64,000 nucleotides of DNA from a bacterium (GCA_040755755.1 JBFLZW010000061.1:81246-145245); one strand, 5' to 3'. Shown: positions 1 through 9,849, numbered from the stretch's first letter. The notes: a model not told the origin generated them from the letters alone. A program made the numbers and translations.

Positions 1-2
1 AA

Positions 3-1223
3 GTCGATGATGCGCTCAATGAATCGGACAATACGATCATCAAACTGACCAATCAGCTTATCCGTGAAGCCTATAACCGGGGGGCCTCGGACATCCACAT
101 CGAGCCTTACCCCGGAAAGCAGCCGACAATAGTCCGCTACCGCATTGACGGCGATTGCCGAAAATATCTGGAAATTCCGGCAAGCTACCGCCGGGCCATC
201 GTTGCCCGGCTCAAGATCATGTCTCAATTGAATATTGCCGAACGAAGGCTTCCGCAGAGCGGCAAGATAAAGTTCCGGCACAACCAGCGGGAGATCGAGC
301 TGCGGGTGGAAGTAACCCCAACCGTCGGGGACCAGGAGGATGTGGTGCTCCGGGTGCTGGCCTCCAGCGAGCCGATCCCTCTGGACAGACTCAATCTGGC
401 CCCCTACAACCTGAAAAACCTGAAGCATATTATCAGCCAGCCCTATGGCCTGGTTCTGGTGGTCGGCCCCACCGGATCGGGAAAGACCACGACCCTGCAC
501 TCTGCCCTGGCCCATATCAATACCCCGGAAAAAAAAATCTGGACAGCGGAAGACCCGGTTGAGATCACCCAATACGGATTGCGGCAGGTGCAGGTGAGAA
601 GTCAGATAGGGCTGACTTTCGCCAGTGCCATGCGCTCCTTCCTGCGGGCTGATCCCGATGTGGTCATGGTGGGAGAGATGCGGGACAAGGAGACGGCGGC
701 CATCGGCATCGAGGCTTCCCTGACCGGCCATCTGGTTTTCAGCACCCTCCATACCAACAGTGCCCCGGAAACCGTTGTCCGCCTCCTGGACATGGGCATG
801 GACCCCTACAATTTCGCCAATGCCCTGCTGGGGGTGCTGGCCCAGCGTCTGGTCAAGACCTTGTGTAAATCCTGCAAGACGGCCTATCACCCCACCCCGG
901 AAGAATTCCAGGAGCTGCGCGCCGAATATGGCGAAGATGCTTTTGACCGGAACGGATTCCGCTACACCGATGACCTGCAGCTCTACCGGCCTCAAGGGTG
1001 TCAGGAATGCGGTCAGACAGGATACCGGGGCAGGACCGGGATTCATGAGCTTTTAATGGGCTCGGATACAGTCCGGCATCTGATTATTCAGAGGTCAACC
1101 ATCGAGGCGATCCGGGACGCCGGGTTGAATCAGGGCATGACCACTCTGAAGCAGGATGGAATCGCCAAGGTCCTTTTGGGGATCACGGATTTAAACCAGG
1201 TGCGCAAGGTGTGCATCAAGTAA
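3..1223 (+). CDS. GspE/PilB-family secretion or pilus assembly ATPase, 5' truncated
   Basis: Cytoplasmic hexameric ATPase of the type II secretion/type IV pilus extension family, which powers assembly of a (pseudo)pilus. The frame is open from base 3, so the start lies outside the window; 406 codons are visible. The N2-like segment (RGASDIHIEPY) is followed by the Walker A motif GPTGSGKTTT, the Asp box, the Walker B stretch DPDVVMVGEMRD and the His box (STLHTNSAP). A C-terminal four-cysteine zinc module (CKSC, then CQEC about 60 residues later) is typical of GspE/PilB and absent from PilT, which argues for an assembly rather than a retraction ATPase. GspE and PilB cannot be told apart here because no pilin or secretin gene is in view. 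Confidence 0.93.
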   Translation, partial: VDDALNESDNTIIKLTNQLIREAYNRGASDIHIEPYPGKQPTIVRYRIDGDCRKYLEIPASYRRAIVARLKIMSQLNIAERRLPQSGKIKFRHNQREIELRVEVTPTVGDQEDVVLRVLASSEPIPLDRLNLAPYNLKNLKHIISQPYGLVLVVGPTGSGKTTTLHSALAHINTPEKKIWTAEDPVEITQYGLRQVQVRSQIGLTFASAMRSFLRADPDVVMVGEMRDKETAAIGIEASLTGHLVFSTLHTNSAPETVVRLLDMGMDPYNFANALLGVLAQRLVKTLCKSCKTAYHPTPEEFQELRAEYGEDAFDRNGFRYTDDLQLYRPQGCQECGQTGYRGRTGIHELLMGSDTVRHLIIQRSTIEAIRDAGLNQGMTTLKQDGIAKVLLGITDLNQVRKVCIK

Positions 1224-1250
1224 TGAGATAAACTTTCCTGCTTTTTTATC

Positions 1251-1279
1251 TTGACATTGGAGAAGCGATACCCGATCAT
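1251..1279 (+). promoter_or_regulatory. Possible sigma-70 promoter for panC
   Basis: A perfect -35 hexamer TTGACA (1251-1256) is followed after 17 bases by GATCAT (4/6 to TATAAT). It lies 67 bases before the panC start, in the only sizeable gap between the ATPase gene and the pan genes. The call rests on consensus matching only. Confidence 0.35.
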
Positions 1280-1345
1280 GTAATCGATATTCGCCCCGAC
1301 TATTGGGGTAAGGTATTTTAAACCGATTCTCCGAATGGAAGAAAA

Positions 1346-2185
1346 ATGGAAATCATAACCGACATCAGTCAGATGCACAGCACTGCCAATGCCGTGCGGG
1401 AAGCGGGGAAAAGCATCGGCTTTGTCCCGACCATGGGTTTTTTTCATGCCGGTCACCTCTCGCTGATGGAGGCTGCCCGGCAGGATGGGCATACGGTCGT
1501 AGTCAGCATTTTTGTCAACCCCATCCAGTTTGGCCCCCAGGAGGATTTGTCCGCCTATCCGCGTGATCTTGCCGCCGACAGCCGGATGGCCAGAGATGCA
1601 GGGGTGGATATCCTGTTCGTTCCGGAGGCAGGCGCGATGTATCCTGATCAGTATCAGACCTCGGTTGTGGTCAAGGGCCTGACCGAAAACCTGTGCGGGA
1701 GGTTTCGTCCCGGCCATTTCGAGGGAGTGGCCACGGTCGTGGCCAAACTCTTTTCCATTGTCAAGCCGCACGTTGCCTATTTTGGCCAGAAGGACTTTCA
1801 GCAGCTTGCGGTTATCCGGAGAATGGTGCTGGACCTCAACCTGGACATCCGGATCGAGGGATTGCCTACTGTCCGCGAAAAGGACGGCCTGGCCATGAGC
1901 TCCAGAAACACCTATCTGAGCGGAGAGGAAAGACAGGCTGCCCTGTGCCTCTACCGCTCAATCTGCCGGGCACGGCAAATGAGAGGGGAAGGGGTTGTGC
2001 GGGCTGAAAAAATAATCACCGAGATCCAGCGGATCATGGCTCTTGAGCCTCTGGTCAGGCCGCAATACATCCAGATATGTCATCCCGAAACCCTGCTGGA
2101 TGTGGATTATATCGACGGTCAGGCACTTCTGGCCATGGCCATATATGTTGGAAAAACCAGGCTGATTGATAATTGCCTGCTGTAA
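1346..2185 (+). CDS. panC: Pantothenate synthetase (pantoate--beta-alanine ligase)
   Basis: Condenses pantoate with beta-alanine using ATP, the last step of pantothenate (vitamin B5) synthesis, in the cytoplasm. The 279-aa length is normal. Visible motifs are the nucleotidyltransferase signature PTMGFFHAGHLSL (usual form PTMGxLHxGH), GRFRPGHFEGV, FGQKDFQQ and the KMSKS-like MSSRNTYL. The ATG at 1346 has GGAAG five bases upstream. panD follows after 47 bases, so both enzymes of the beta-alanine branch appear co-transcribed; panB is not in the window. Confidence 0.97.
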   Translation: MEIITDISQMHSTANAVREAGKSIGFVPTMGFFHAGHLSLMEAARQDGHTVVVSIFVNPIQFGPQEDLSAYPRDLAADSRMARDAGVDILFVPEAGAMYPDQYQTSVVVKGLTENLCGRFRPGHFEGVATVVAKLFSIVKPHVAYFGQKDFQQLAVIRRMVLDLNLDIRIEGLPTVREKDGLAMSSRNTYLSGEERQAALCLYRSICRARQMRGEGVVRAEKIITEIQRIMALEPLVRPQYIQICHPETLLDVDYIDGQALLAMAIYVGKTRLIDNCLL

Positions 2186-2232
2186 AAATTAACAAAGTCT
2201 TTTTGCAGGAAAGGTTCTTTAAGGAGAAGATA

Positions 2233-2589
2233 ATGCAACGGATTATCTTAAAATCGAAAATTCATCGGGCCGTGGTTACCGATACCTGTCTTCACTACGA
2301 GGGAAGCATCGGCATCAGTGCCGACCTTCTTGAGGCTGCCAATATCCTGGAGGGAGAACAGGTTCATATCTATAACCTGAATACCGGAGGCCGATTTGAA
2401 ACTTACGCTATCAGGGAAGCGCCCGATTCAGGCCGGATCATCCTGAATGGAGCGGCCTCGAGACTGGCTGCTCCGGGGGACCTTGTTATCATTGCCACCT
2501 ATGTCCTCATGACCGATGCCGAATACCGGAACTTTCAGCCCATCAAGCTGAAGGTGGACCACCTGAACCGGATCGTCCGGGAACAATGA
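2233..2589 (+). CDS. panD: Aspartate 1-decarboxylase
   Basis: Pyruvoyl enzyme converting L-aspartate to beta-alanine, the substrate of the PanC encoded just upstream. 118 aa, close to the family's usual 120-130. The self-processing site is the Gly-Ser bond in HYEGSIGI; KSKIHRA at the N terminus and the NGAASRLAAPGD loop are also typical. I chose the ATG at 2233 because AAGGAG lies just upstream at 2221; an in-frame upstream extension into panC is probably untranslated. The next gene begins 13 bases after the stop. Confidence 0.96.
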   Translation: MQRIILKSKIHRAVVTDTCLHYEGSIGISADLLEAANILEGEQVHIYNLNTGGRFETYAIREAPDSGRIILNGAASRLAAPGDLVIIATYVLMTDAEYRNFQPIKLKVDHLNRIVREQ

Positions 2590-2601
2590 CGAGGGAAAAT
2601 C

Positions 2602-3393
2602 GTGACATCGATAGCCAAAATCCAGGAAAATATTTTTGTTCATGTTCCTTTCTGCTCTTTCCCTGAGTACCGGTCCAGAATCGCGGACCACCGGCTCAAT
2701 GTGGAAATCCTGATTACGGCTGATGACCTGGACAGGGAACCCCATGCCTCCATCAGGGAAATAGGCCGTTTTCTCAGCGCACATCAGCTTTCCTGCACTA
2801 TTCACGGTCCATTCCTCGACCTTGATCCCGGATCGTCCGACAGCCGTATCCGGATGGTTTCACGGGAGCGGTATCAGCAACTGCTGGCCCTCATACCCCC
2901 TCTGGCCCCCAGGATCGTTGTCTTTCACGCTGACTTTGATCCTCTTTTCTATGGGGACCGGGCCGAGATCTGGCTGAAGCGGAGCATCGAAACCTGGCTG
3001 TCGGTGGCAGAAGCAGCCAAAAAGGCAGGGACCAGAATCGCTCTTGAAAATGTTCTTGAGAAGACACCGCAGATAATTCAGGAACTTATCCAGAAAGTCG
3101 ATTCCCCTTCATTGGGGATGTGCCTTGATATCGGACATGCGCATATTTTTTCCCCGGTCCCTCTGCCTGACTGGGTCAGCAGCCTGGGATCGAGGATTTT
3201 CGAGCTTCACCTTCACGACAATCACGGCCAGGAGGACGAGCACCTTGCTCTGGGAGAAGGAACAATCGATGTTCAGGGCGTGCTGAAAGCGATTCAGCAT
3301 GAGGGCATATTCCCGGCCCTGACCATCGAAGCCCTGAATGAAGAGCATGTCATGCTCAGTCTCCAGAGATTATCTTCCTGTCTGTCAAGGTAA
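2602..3393 (+). CDS. Sugar phosphate isomerase/epimerase-like TIM-barrel protein
   Basis: Member of the xylose isomerase-like/AP endonuclease 2 TIM-barrel superfamily, 263 aa. Supporting motifs along the barrel are the strand plus His in CTIHGPFLDLDPG, VVFHADFD, a metal-ligand Glu in IALENV, CLDIGHAH, the HLHDNHGQEDEH cluster and a C-terminal Glu in LTIEALNEE. His, Glu and Asp at strand ends suggest a divalent-metal enzyme, but the substrate cannot be inferred. The likely start is GTG at 2602, preceded by GAGG. It lies 13 bases after panD, so it is probably in the same operon, and it converges on the kinase gene at 3409. Confidence 0.8.
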   Translation: MTSIAKIQENIFVHVPFCSFPEYRSRIADHRLNVEILITADDLDREPHASIREIGRFLSAHQLSCTIHGPFLDLDPGSSDSRIRMVSRERYQQLLALIPPLAPRIVVFHADFDPLFYGDRAEIWLKRSIETWLSVAEAAKKAGTRIALENVLEKTPQIIQELIQKVDSPSLGMCLDIGHAHIFSPVPLPDWVSSLGSRIFELHLHDNHGQEDEHLALGEGTIDVQGVLKAIQHEGIFPALTIEALNEEHVMLSLQRLSSCLSR

Positions 3394-3408
3394 GGTTTTT
3401 TCAGTTTG

Positions 3409-4632
3409 TCACCTCATGTCACTGGCCGCTGCCGCTTCCTGGAATGACAGGCTCGTCGTGTTCCCCGGCAGGGTGATGTGGAACTCGGTTCCCTTCCCGT
3501 TCCCCGAAGATACGGTAATCGTCCCCTGGTATTCCTCGACGATATTCTTGACGATAAAAAGACCAAGGCCGGTTCCCTTATCCTTGCTTTTGGTCGTGAA
3601 GAAGGGATTAAAAATCATGTCGGCTATTTTTCCGGGTATGCCGGGACCATTGTCCGTAATCCTGATATCGATTTGATTATCAACGGCAGAGGCCTGTATG
3701 GTTATTTTCCCCCCGGCATTCTCTTCCATCGCATCACAGGCGTTATCAATAAGATTGATGAAAATCTGGGAGATTTTTTGCTGATCCCCATATATCGCCA
3801 GATCCCGGGGGACAGTTGCATCAACTGTTATACCAAGAAACTTGAGCTTATGCATGACGACATGAAGAGCGTCATTGATGATATCGATCAGCGGGTAGTT
3901 TTCTTTTTGAGCATTGCTTTGCCGGGAATAGGTTCGCAGGCTGTTGGTAAGCCGGGATATGCGATAGCAGCCATCGAGGAGACTGGTTAGCGCTCCATCC
4001 ATACTCCGCATATCTTCCCGGATCCTTTCTCCTTCGGTATTCTTACCGGCATGCCCCTCCACCAGCGGCTTGAGCGAATTCCACAGTAACTGGAGCAGCT
4101 TGGCATTCCCCAGGACATGGGACAGGGGATTATTGATTTCATGCACAATGGCAGCGGAAAAGGTACCAAGGGTAGCCAGCCGGTCTGCATGGACAAGCTG
4201 GCGGGTTCTTTCTTCGACCATCTGCTCCAGCCTGGTCGCATAACTTCGTATGGTCAGGTGGGTCTTGACGCGGGCCAGGACTTCCTGGACATCAAAAGGT
4301 TTGGTGATATAATCGACGGCTCCAAGCTCAAATCCTCTGGTTTTGTCCGCTGTCTCCCCCTTGGCGGTAATGAAAATGACCGGGATATCCTTTTTCCTCC
4401 TGTCCTCTTTTAACCGTGCACAGACATCGTAGCCGTCAATCTCCGGCATCATGATATCCAGGAGAATCAAATCGAACTGGGTGGAATCGGTGTGAGCAAG
4501 GGCGGTTTTGGCGTCCTTGGCAAATCCCATCTGATAACCGGCTTCTTTCAGGATATTAGCCAGTACCTGGATATTCTGGGGGACGTCATCAACGATCAAT
4601 ATCCGGGAACTGGTTTTGCTGTCATTGACCAT
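3409..4632 (-). CDS. Hybrid regulator: N-terminal receiver plus cytosolic histidine kinase
   Basis: 407 aa. Residues ~10-125 form a receiver domain (acidic pair in ILIVDD, phospho-acceptor D59 in [15 protein letters not shown], conserved Lys in ITKPFD). A coiled linker and HisKA domain follow with H164 in VHEINNPL, then a HATPase_c domain with N box ([11 protein letters not shown]), G1 (NGPGIP) and G2 ([12 protein letters not shown]). There is no membrane segment, so it is cytosolic. Such REC-HK proteins usually take phosphate from a partner kinase and may pass it on. It is last of four minus-strand genes and overlaps the membrane kinase gene by 11 bases, so the two kinases are probably translationally coupled and work in one phosphorelay. 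Confidence 0.9.
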   Translation of the reverse strand: MVNDSKTSSRILIVDDVPQNIQVLANILKEAGYQMGFAKDAKTALAHTDSTQFDLILLDIMMPEIDGYDVCARLKEDRRKKDIPVIFITAKGETADKTRGFELGAVDYITKPFDVQEVLARVKTHLTIRSYATRLEQMVEERTRQLVHADRLATLGTFSAAIVHEINNPLSHVLGNAKLLQLLWNSLKPLVEGHAGKNTEGERIREDMRSMDGALTSLLDGCYRISRLTNSLRTYSRQSNAQKENYPLIDIINDALHVVMHKLKFLGITVDATVPRDLAIYGDQQKISQIFINLIDNACDAMEENAGGKITIQASAVDNQIDIRITDNGPGIPGKIADMIFNPFFTTKSKDKGTGLGLFIVKNIVEEYQGTITVSSGNGKGTEFHITLPGNTTSLSFQEAAAASDMR

Positions 4633-6589
4633 TGCATTTCTCCTTGCATCTGCCCTGGGGTAATGATTTGAGTCTGGTAATCAATCCGGGATAAGAATCC
4701 AATATGCTCATCATTTTATCGATATCAAAGGTACTCACCTGCAAGATCAAATCATCGCCAAACTGCTGAAGGACCTTGAGTGAATGCCTGTCGCCATATT
4801 CTTTTATCCGATGACCAAAACCGGCAATATCGTCAAAAAGGCCATTCTGACGGGCTCTCTTCCATGAATTCATATGCTCGTTTTCCAGTTTGCCGATGAT
4901 CTCCGGGAGCATGGCCAGAGTTTCAGGCGAGAGACTTTCCGGCTCTTCATTTTTTACCTCCTTATTTTCCACCTTTTTTCCTGCCGTGTCAAATGAGCTG
5001 TCTTGAGAGGCTGATAATCTCCCGTGTGGATGCTGCACCCCGGCTGGTGCAATCGATACGCCATGAAGGGTAATCTCAAAAGTGCTCCCTCTATTCACCT
5101 GGCTTTTAACCGAGATTGTTCCCCCCATCATTTCCGCCAGACGTTTCGAGATGGTCAACCCCAGTCCGGTCCCTCCGTACTTTTTGGTGCTCTGGCCATC
5201 CTGCTGCCTGAAGGCCTCGAATATCTTGCCGTGAGATTCAGGGTCGATGCCGATGCCGGTGTCCTCTACGGCAATGATTAAATCGATTGTCTTCGGATCG
5301 TTCTGGTGCAGGGTTTTCCTGGCCGAGAGTTTGATCTGCCCCCGCTCCGTAAATTTGACGGCATTCCCGACGAGATTAAAAAGTATCTGCCGCAGCCGGA
5401 CATCATCCAAGAGCAGGCTTTCGGGAATGTCAGGAGCTATGTTCATGACAAATTCAAGTCCTTTGCGGGATACGCTCAGGGAAAAGATATCCTTGATCTC
5501 ATGAAACAGGGGATAGGGATTGACCGGCTCATAGTGGAGCTCCATTTTCCCGGCTTCGATCTTGGAAAGGTCAAGGATATCATTGATTAAGGTCAAAAGA
5601 CTCTTCCCGCTCGATTTAATGGTTTCAAGGTAGTTTTTCTGTTTTTTATCGGCGATGAGAGAGTCCAGTAATTCGGTAAGCCCTAAAATGGCATTCATCG
5701 GGGTGCGGATTTCGTGGCTCATATTGGCCAGAAATTCACTCTTGGCGCTGTTAGCCGCCTCGGCCTCGACGGCCAGTCGTTCGGCGCGGTTCAGGGCGTC
5801 CTGCAATGCCTGACGCTGACTTTCCAGCTCGGCTGTGCGCTTGACCACCTCCTCTTCCAGATGTTCCTTATGGCACTTCAATTCGTTGTCCCGGTCCTGA
5901 ATTTCAGCCAGCATCTCGTTAAATCCGTCAATGAGGGTCCCGATTTCGTCATGACTCTGCTTTCTTGCTCTGACCGAATAATCTTTCTGCTGTGAAATGG
6001 TTCTGGCTGTCTGCGCCAGATTCAAAATCGGCTCGGAAATGATGCGCTGGAGCAGAATCGAGAGCAGCATGGCCAGTAAAAAAGCCGCAGATATGATCAC
6101 GGCCACGATACCGGCTGACTGTTTCATCCGGGAGCGGATCTCGGCCAGGTCATATTGGATAAAAACCGTGCCGATCATTTCTTCTTCCAGATATATCTGA
6201 TGAAACAGGAAAAGATACTTGTCTTTGAAATAATATCCGGTTTTCTGCGGTTTCGGCGGTACGAGATCCGGACCGGGGCTGCCGGGATGATAGGTAGCGA
6301 ATACTTTTCCGTCCCGGTTGTAAATGCAGGCAAAGAACACATGCGGCTTGGCATGAAGGGCTGACAGGTTTTTTTCCGCTGCCCTGCGGTCATCGAAAAC
6401 CAGAGCGCCGGAGCTGTTTGTCCCGATAACCTGGGCCAGGCTGGAGGTATCGTTGATCAGCGTCTGACGAAAGGTTATCGTGTCCTTGGCCATGAAAGCT
6501 ATCGAAGCAGCCAGCAGGGTGGTCCAACTGGTGAAGGTAATGATCAGATTCAGCTTCTGCTTAATCGAGATATGGCTGAAGAAGGGCAT
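4622..6589 (-). CDS. Membrane sensor histidine kinase with CHASE8-like sensor and HAMP
   Basis: 655 aa from the ATG at 6589. That start sits one base after the upstream YfiR stop; an in-frame start at 6628 inside that gene is less likely. Order: first TM segment near residues 15-40; a periplasmic region with the CHASE8-like pattern ([17 protein letters not shown] and AAEKNLSAL); second TM near 165-190; HAMP; coiled coil; HisKA with the autophosphorylation His in [13 protein letters not shown]; HATPase_c ([29 protein letters not shown]). A C-terminal ~90-residue helical tail is of the type often attached to hybrid kinases, but no receiver is present. The receiver may be supplied in trans by the overlapping downstream gene. 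CHASE8 kinases and YfiR-like proteins often co-occur with TonB receptors. Confidence 0.9.
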   Translation of the reverse strand: MPFFSHISIKQKLNLIITFTSWTTLLAASIAFMAKDTITFRQTLINDTSSLAQVIGTNSSGALVFDDRRAAEKNLSALHAKPHVFFACIYNRDGKVFATYHPGSPGPDLVPPKPQKTGYYFKDKYLFLFHQIYLEEEMIGTVFIQYDLAEIRSRMKQSAGIVAVIISAAFLLAMLLSILLQRIISEPILNLAQTARTISQQKDYSVRARKQSHDEIGTLIDGFNEMLAEIQDRDNELKCHKEHLEEEVVKRTAELESQRQALQDALNRAERLAVEAEAANSAKSEFLANMSHEIRTPMNAILGLTELLDSLIADKKQKNYLETIKSSGKSLLTLINDILDLSKIEAGKMELHYEPVNPYPLFHEIKDIFSLSVSRKGLEFVMNIAPDIPESLLLDDVRLRQILFNLVGNAVKFTERGQIKLSARKTLHQNDPKTIDLIIAVEDTGIGIDPESHGKIFEAFRQQDGQSTKKYGGTGLGLTISKRLAEMMGGTISVKSQVNRGSTFEITLHGVSIAPAGVQHPHGRLSASQDSSFDTAGKKVENKEVKNEEPESLSPETLAMLPEIIGKLENEHMNSWKRARQNGLFDDIAGFGHRIKEYGDRHSLKVLQQFGDDLILQVSTFDIDKMMSILDSYPGLITRLKSLPQGRCKEKCNGQ

Positions 6590-6590
6590 G

Positions 6591-7190
6591 TCACTTCTGC
6601 TCCCTGGCGATGATCTCGGCAGATACAAGAAGCTGTGAGCCCAGCTTCAGCCCGCAGCGCCTGGCAGCATCCAGATTCACTTCAAACCTGAGTCTGCCTT
6701 CCTCGATAAAAAAGTTGATGATTCCCCCTTGCTGAGTAAATCCTTTGATATGGCTTATGGTTAAGACACTGCGGTCCCTGACTGTTTTTAACCCTTCCTG
6801 GATAAGGGTTTTATCTATCGAATCAAGGAAAAGAATATGGCAGGTTCCGATGTCTTTCATATCTTCGTATTTTCTTACCTGTATTTTCCTGCCCCCGACG
6901 GTCTTGCTGTTCAGGGAGAAAAAAACATCGCTCTCAGGATTATTGGAGACAATACAGAGAATAAGCGGGTCATTATCATGATTAAAGGTGCCCTGCGGCC
7001 ATTCGACGAATTTGGCAAAATTATAAATGAAACCAGCCTTGACCTGATACTCCGAACCGGATAAGGCGCGGGTCTGGGCACTCAGGCCGGCGGGTACGGC
7101 AAGCAGTCCGGTGAGCAGCAGTATAGTACATGCTGCGATCACGGCTTTCAGGGAAAGCCTTTGAGCTGGTTTCATGGTTAGAATCGGCAT
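6591..7190 (-). CDS. YfiR-family (DUF4154) periplasmic protein
   Basis: 199 aa with an N-terminal signal sequence (hydrophobic stretch [21 protein letters not shown]). The YfiR hallmark follows: [18 protein letters not shown], then [29 protein letters not shown] and a C-terminal [21 protein letters not shown]. In Pseudomonas YfiR restrains the diguanylate cyclase YfiN. Here no GGDEF protein is adjacent; instead the gene overlaps the TonB receptor by 13 bases and abuts a CHASE8 kinase. I infer that it acts as a periplasmic link between receptor and kinase. Confidence 0.88.
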   Translation of the reverse strand: MPILTMKPAQRLSLKAVIAACTILLLTGLLAVPAGLSAQTRALSGSEYQVKAGFIYNFAKFVEWPQGTFNHDNDPLILCIVSNNPESDVFFSLNSKTVGGRKIQVRKYEDMKDIGTCHILFLDSIDKTLIQEGLKTVRDRSVLTISHIKGFTQQGGIINFFIEEGRLRFEVNLDAARRCGLKLGSQLLVSAEIIAREQK

Positions 7191-9343
7191 GTTATTTTCC
7201 AGTAGATGCTTCGCTCAACTTCTATATTAACCCCGGCTGAGTCGGGTATATATCCCATATACACAAATTCAGAATGACGGTTATTCAGCAGATTCCGTCC
7301 CACGACGGATAACTCCAGGTTTTTCCTCAAGTTCCATCCAAGGCGGGCATCCGCTTCCAGGTAACTTTCGGTATAGCTGCCGAGGTTGTCAACATATCGC
7401 AGGTCCATATCGAATTCCAGGTCCCGGAGAAGGTCCACAGATGAGTGGACCACCACCTGGTGGTCAGGGCTGATACCTTCCAGAAAAATATTCGGGAGAT
7501 CCGCTCCAGGTCCCTTCCTGGGATGTCCGGCATCTTCATCAACGCTGGTGTGTACCCGCAGGAAAGTGTAGGAAAAGCGAAGAGCCCAGTATTTTGTTAC
7601 ATCCCAGTTGGCAGCCAGTTCTAAACCATAGGATTCCCCCTGCCCAATATTCTCCTTACCCACAATAAGTTGATCATAATCATTGTAGAATATCGCCGAA
7701 TCCAGAGAAAAATACTCTTCAGGCTGAATGCGGTATCCAAGCTCGCAGGCAATCAGCTCTTCCGGCTGAACGTGCTTGTCCTCTTTCAGCTCCAAAATTA
7801 CCGGAGATTTTTGCTTGTCGTTCGGATACTGTGGCTTGCCGGACGTCGATGACGTTGATGACGATGACGGCGATGACGGCGATGACGATGACGGCGGCGG
7901 CGGCGGCGCGGGCTGGCTGGTATCCTGTTCATACAGGGATGGCGTCCTGAGAGCACGGGACACGGAAGCCCAGATATTCTGGTTTTGGGGGATCTTATAC
8001 AGCATTCTGATACTCGGCTGGAATTGAAATCCGCTGTAATCGGTATGCTCAAATTTAGATCCCAGCGTCAATTGCAGCCTGTTCCTGACCACGTCTATTT
8101 CATCCTGAAGAAAGGCGCTTACAATATGAGTGTCATGATTTTTGTCTTCCGGCACAAAGATGGGATTATCCCCGCCAAAGTTAAGGCGATCTTGTATCAG
8201 GCGGTAGCCAAGCCCCCAGACAATTTCCTGCGGCGCTCCGGAGATGAGCCTGAAGTTGTGCTGAAAGTCGAGGTCAAAGGTATCGAAGCTCTCGGTATGG
8301 CTGGGAGCATGGCAAAGCTGTTTCTCCTGCTCTGTCCGGTCATAGTATACCTGCAAAGCCATTCCAGACGAATTGGAAAAAGTGTGAGCCCAACGGCCTA
8401 ATACATTGCTCCCGGAAAAATTATTGTTAATATTTATGCTCTTTTCTTTTGATCCGGGCCAGACAAAAACCACCTCCCGCTCGCCGTTTTCGCCGTCATA
8501 GATATCACCTTGCAGGGTAAGTGAGTCGCTGCCTGAAAGAGACCAGTCAATTCGTCCACCCCCCCGGAGTGAATTCCAGTCATCATTCCCGTGGTCACCG
8601 GATTTATTGACAAAGCCATCCCGCAGGAAATATTTCAGGTAAAATCTGCCATAGGCGCTCTCTCCCAATCTGGCACCATAGCGGAAGGCACCAATTCCCA
8701 GTTCCTCTTTACCCGATCCTATTACATGCAGTCCTCCCTGGGTATCTTTGGCCTTTTTAGTGATAATGTTAATCACCCCGTTGACCGCATTCGCTCCCCA
8801 TAAGGTCGCGCCCGGCCCCCGAATCACTTCAATTCGTTCGATATCCTCAAAGAGCGTATCCTGGACATTCCAATAGACACCGGAAAAAGAGGGCGTATAA
8901 AGACACCTGCCATCCATGAGCACCAAAAGCTTGTTGGCGAATCGGTGATTGAATCCCCGTGCGCTTACCGCCCAGGTGCTGGAGTTGATCTGCGCTACCT
9001 GAAGACCGGGCAACCCCCGCAGCAGCTCAGGAATGCTCGTGGCACCGGACCTGCGAATATCGTCCTGGGTTATGACCGAGATCGCCGAGGTTGCTTCAGA
9101 GAGTTTTTGCGGTTTTTTCAATATCGAAACAATCATGACCTGCTTCAGCTCTTCCAGGCTCAACGAAGTGAAGTCAATCGGCTCCTCCTGGGCCTTTTCC
9201 TGGCCATCCGGTCCCTGGTCATCAGCACGGCAGATTGGCGCTGTGAACCAGGACAGCAGAAAGCAGATGGCAATGGCGGCAGTTATGAATATTCCTCCAT
9301 AGCTCCACCGAGTGTCATTACGATTCCACGACCGATATTTCAT
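7178..9343 (-). CDS. TonB-dependent outer-membrane receptor
   Basis: 721 aa. The ATG at 9343 has a strong SD (GGGAGG); an in-frame start at 9433 lacks one. Signal-anchor stretch ITAAIAICFLLSWFTAPICRA, then a TonB-box-like segment, a plug domain (~residues 60-190: VITQDDIRRSGATSIPELLRGLPG, SARGFNHRFANKLLVLMDGR, IERIEVIRGPGATLWGANAVNGVINI) and a ~500-residue 22-strand barrel ending in a terminal aromatic (RF). The plug resembles cobalamin/siderophore or Cu receptors; the ligand is not predictable. A Pro/Ser-rich insertion interrupts the barrel. It is first of the four-gene signalling operon, suggesting that ligand uptake is sensed by the downstream kinases. Confidence 0.93.
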   Translation of the reverse strand: MKYRSWNRNDTRWSYGGIFITAAIAICFLLSWFTAPICRADDQGPDGQEKAQEEPIDFTSLSLEELKQVMIVSILKKPQKLSEATSAISVITQDDIRRSGATSIPELLRGLPGLQVAQINSSTWAVSARGFNHRFANKLLVLMDGRCLYTPSFSGVYWNVQDTLFEDIERIEVIRGPGATLWGANAVNGVINIITKKAKDTQGGLHVIGSGKEELGIGAFRYGARLGESAYGRFYLKYFLRDGFVNKSGDHGNDDWNSLRGGGRIDWSLSGSDSLTLQGDIYDGENGEREVVFVWPGSKEKSININNNFSGSNVLGRWAHTFSNSSGMALQVYYDRTEQEKQLCHAPSHTESFDTFDLDFQHNFRLISGAPQEIVWGLGYRLIQDRLNFGGDNPIFVPEDKNHDTHIVSAFLQDEIDVVRNRLQLTLGSKFEHTDYSGFQFQPSIRMLYKIPQNQNIWASVSRALRTPSLYEQDTSQPAPPPPPSSSSPSSPSSSSTSSTSGKPQYPNDKQKSPVILELKEDKHVQPEELIACELGYRIQPEEYFSLDSAIFYNDYDQLIVGKENIGQGESYGLELAANWDVTKYWALRFSYTFLRVHTSVDEDAGHPRKGPGADLPNIFLEGISPDHQVVVHSSVDLLRDLEFDMDLRYVDNLGSYTESYLEADARLGWNLRKNLELSVVGRNLLNNRHSEFVYMGYIPDSAGVNIEVERSIYWKITCRF
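7825..7920 (-). repeat. Low-complexity GATGAC-type tandem repeat inside the TonB receptor gene
   Basis: Plus-strand tandem GATGAC/GGCGATGAC units followed by a GGC run encode, on the minus strand, a Pro run followed by a Ser/Pro/Thr stretch between barrel strands. All units are multiples of three, so slippage would change loop length without breaking the frame. The position suggests an extracellular loop. Confidence 0.8.
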
Positions 9344-9476
9344 GTATTCCTCCCGGGAAAATTCAGCGAGCATTCCTTCCGTAAGGTTCTGCTGGCAGTC
9401 ATTATTATCGAAGATTATCAGATAATGCGGCAAGACACTTTACCACAGATACATGATAATTTTAAGATATAAAACC

Positions 9477-9492
9477 TGCAAAAAGAATGCCC
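9477..9492 (-). promoter_or_regulatory. Sigma-54-like -24/-12 site before the TonB receptor operon
   Basis: Minus-strand GGGCAT-N5-TTGCA (plus-strand TGCAA...ATGCCC) matches the GG/GC core and 5-base spacer of the sigma-54 consensus TGGCAC-N5-TTGCA. It lies about 135 bases before the chosen receptor start. This is a consensus match only. Confidence 0.4.
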
Positions 9493-9747
9493 GTAGCTCC
9501 GGCTCAGTACACGGCGCGATAAATCCGCGGCCAGTTAGGATCGACCAGGAGATCGCGTGCGGTATTGGGTGGGGCAAAAAAGCAGCCCCACCCTCCATGT
9601 GGTCGATGCCTTTCTCAGGGGGGAATAGCTCATCGGCGATGTGGAGTCTTTTTGTCTCGCCCATTTGGTCGAAGCATTGAGAATCTTTGCTCTTCCGTCT
9701 ATTGTCAATTTGGATGAATAGTGATATCTTAGGCTCGATGAGCCGCC

Positions 9748-9763
9748 TGGCACAGTTTTTGAT
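9748..9763 (+). promoter_or_regulatory. Sigma-54-like site before the NtrC-type regulator
   Basis: TGGCAC-AGTTT-TTGAT: perfect -24 hexamer and correct spacing, but the -12 element has GA in place of GC. It lies ~85 bases before the ATG, which would allow auto-activation. A palindrome (GGCTC-GAT-GAGCC) sits immediately upstream. Confidence 0.45.
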
Positions 9764-9849
9764 ATATTCTTACAGTAAATAAGATTAGCTTATCCCATCA
9801 CCTGGTGAAATCAACTTTCAATAATACGGATAAAATAAGGATCCCCTGT

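Larger units (their letters stand above)
9344..9849. other. Divergent intergenic region between the receptor operon and the NtrC-type regulator
   Basis: About 500 bases with no convincing gene. Short ORFs exist on both strands (e.g. 9440-9664 minus, 9453-9680 plus), but they overlap each other and lack SD sites and recognisable motifs. The region holds outward-facing sigma-54-like sites (9477-9492 minus, 9748-9763 plus) and a small palindrome at 9733-9745 (GGCTC-GAT-GAGCC). Confidence 0.6.

Noticed and set aside
9440-9680. Overlapping ORFs on both strands in the divergent gap
   Set aside because: No SD, no motifs, and they exclude each other; the region is better explained by two outward sigma-54-like sites.
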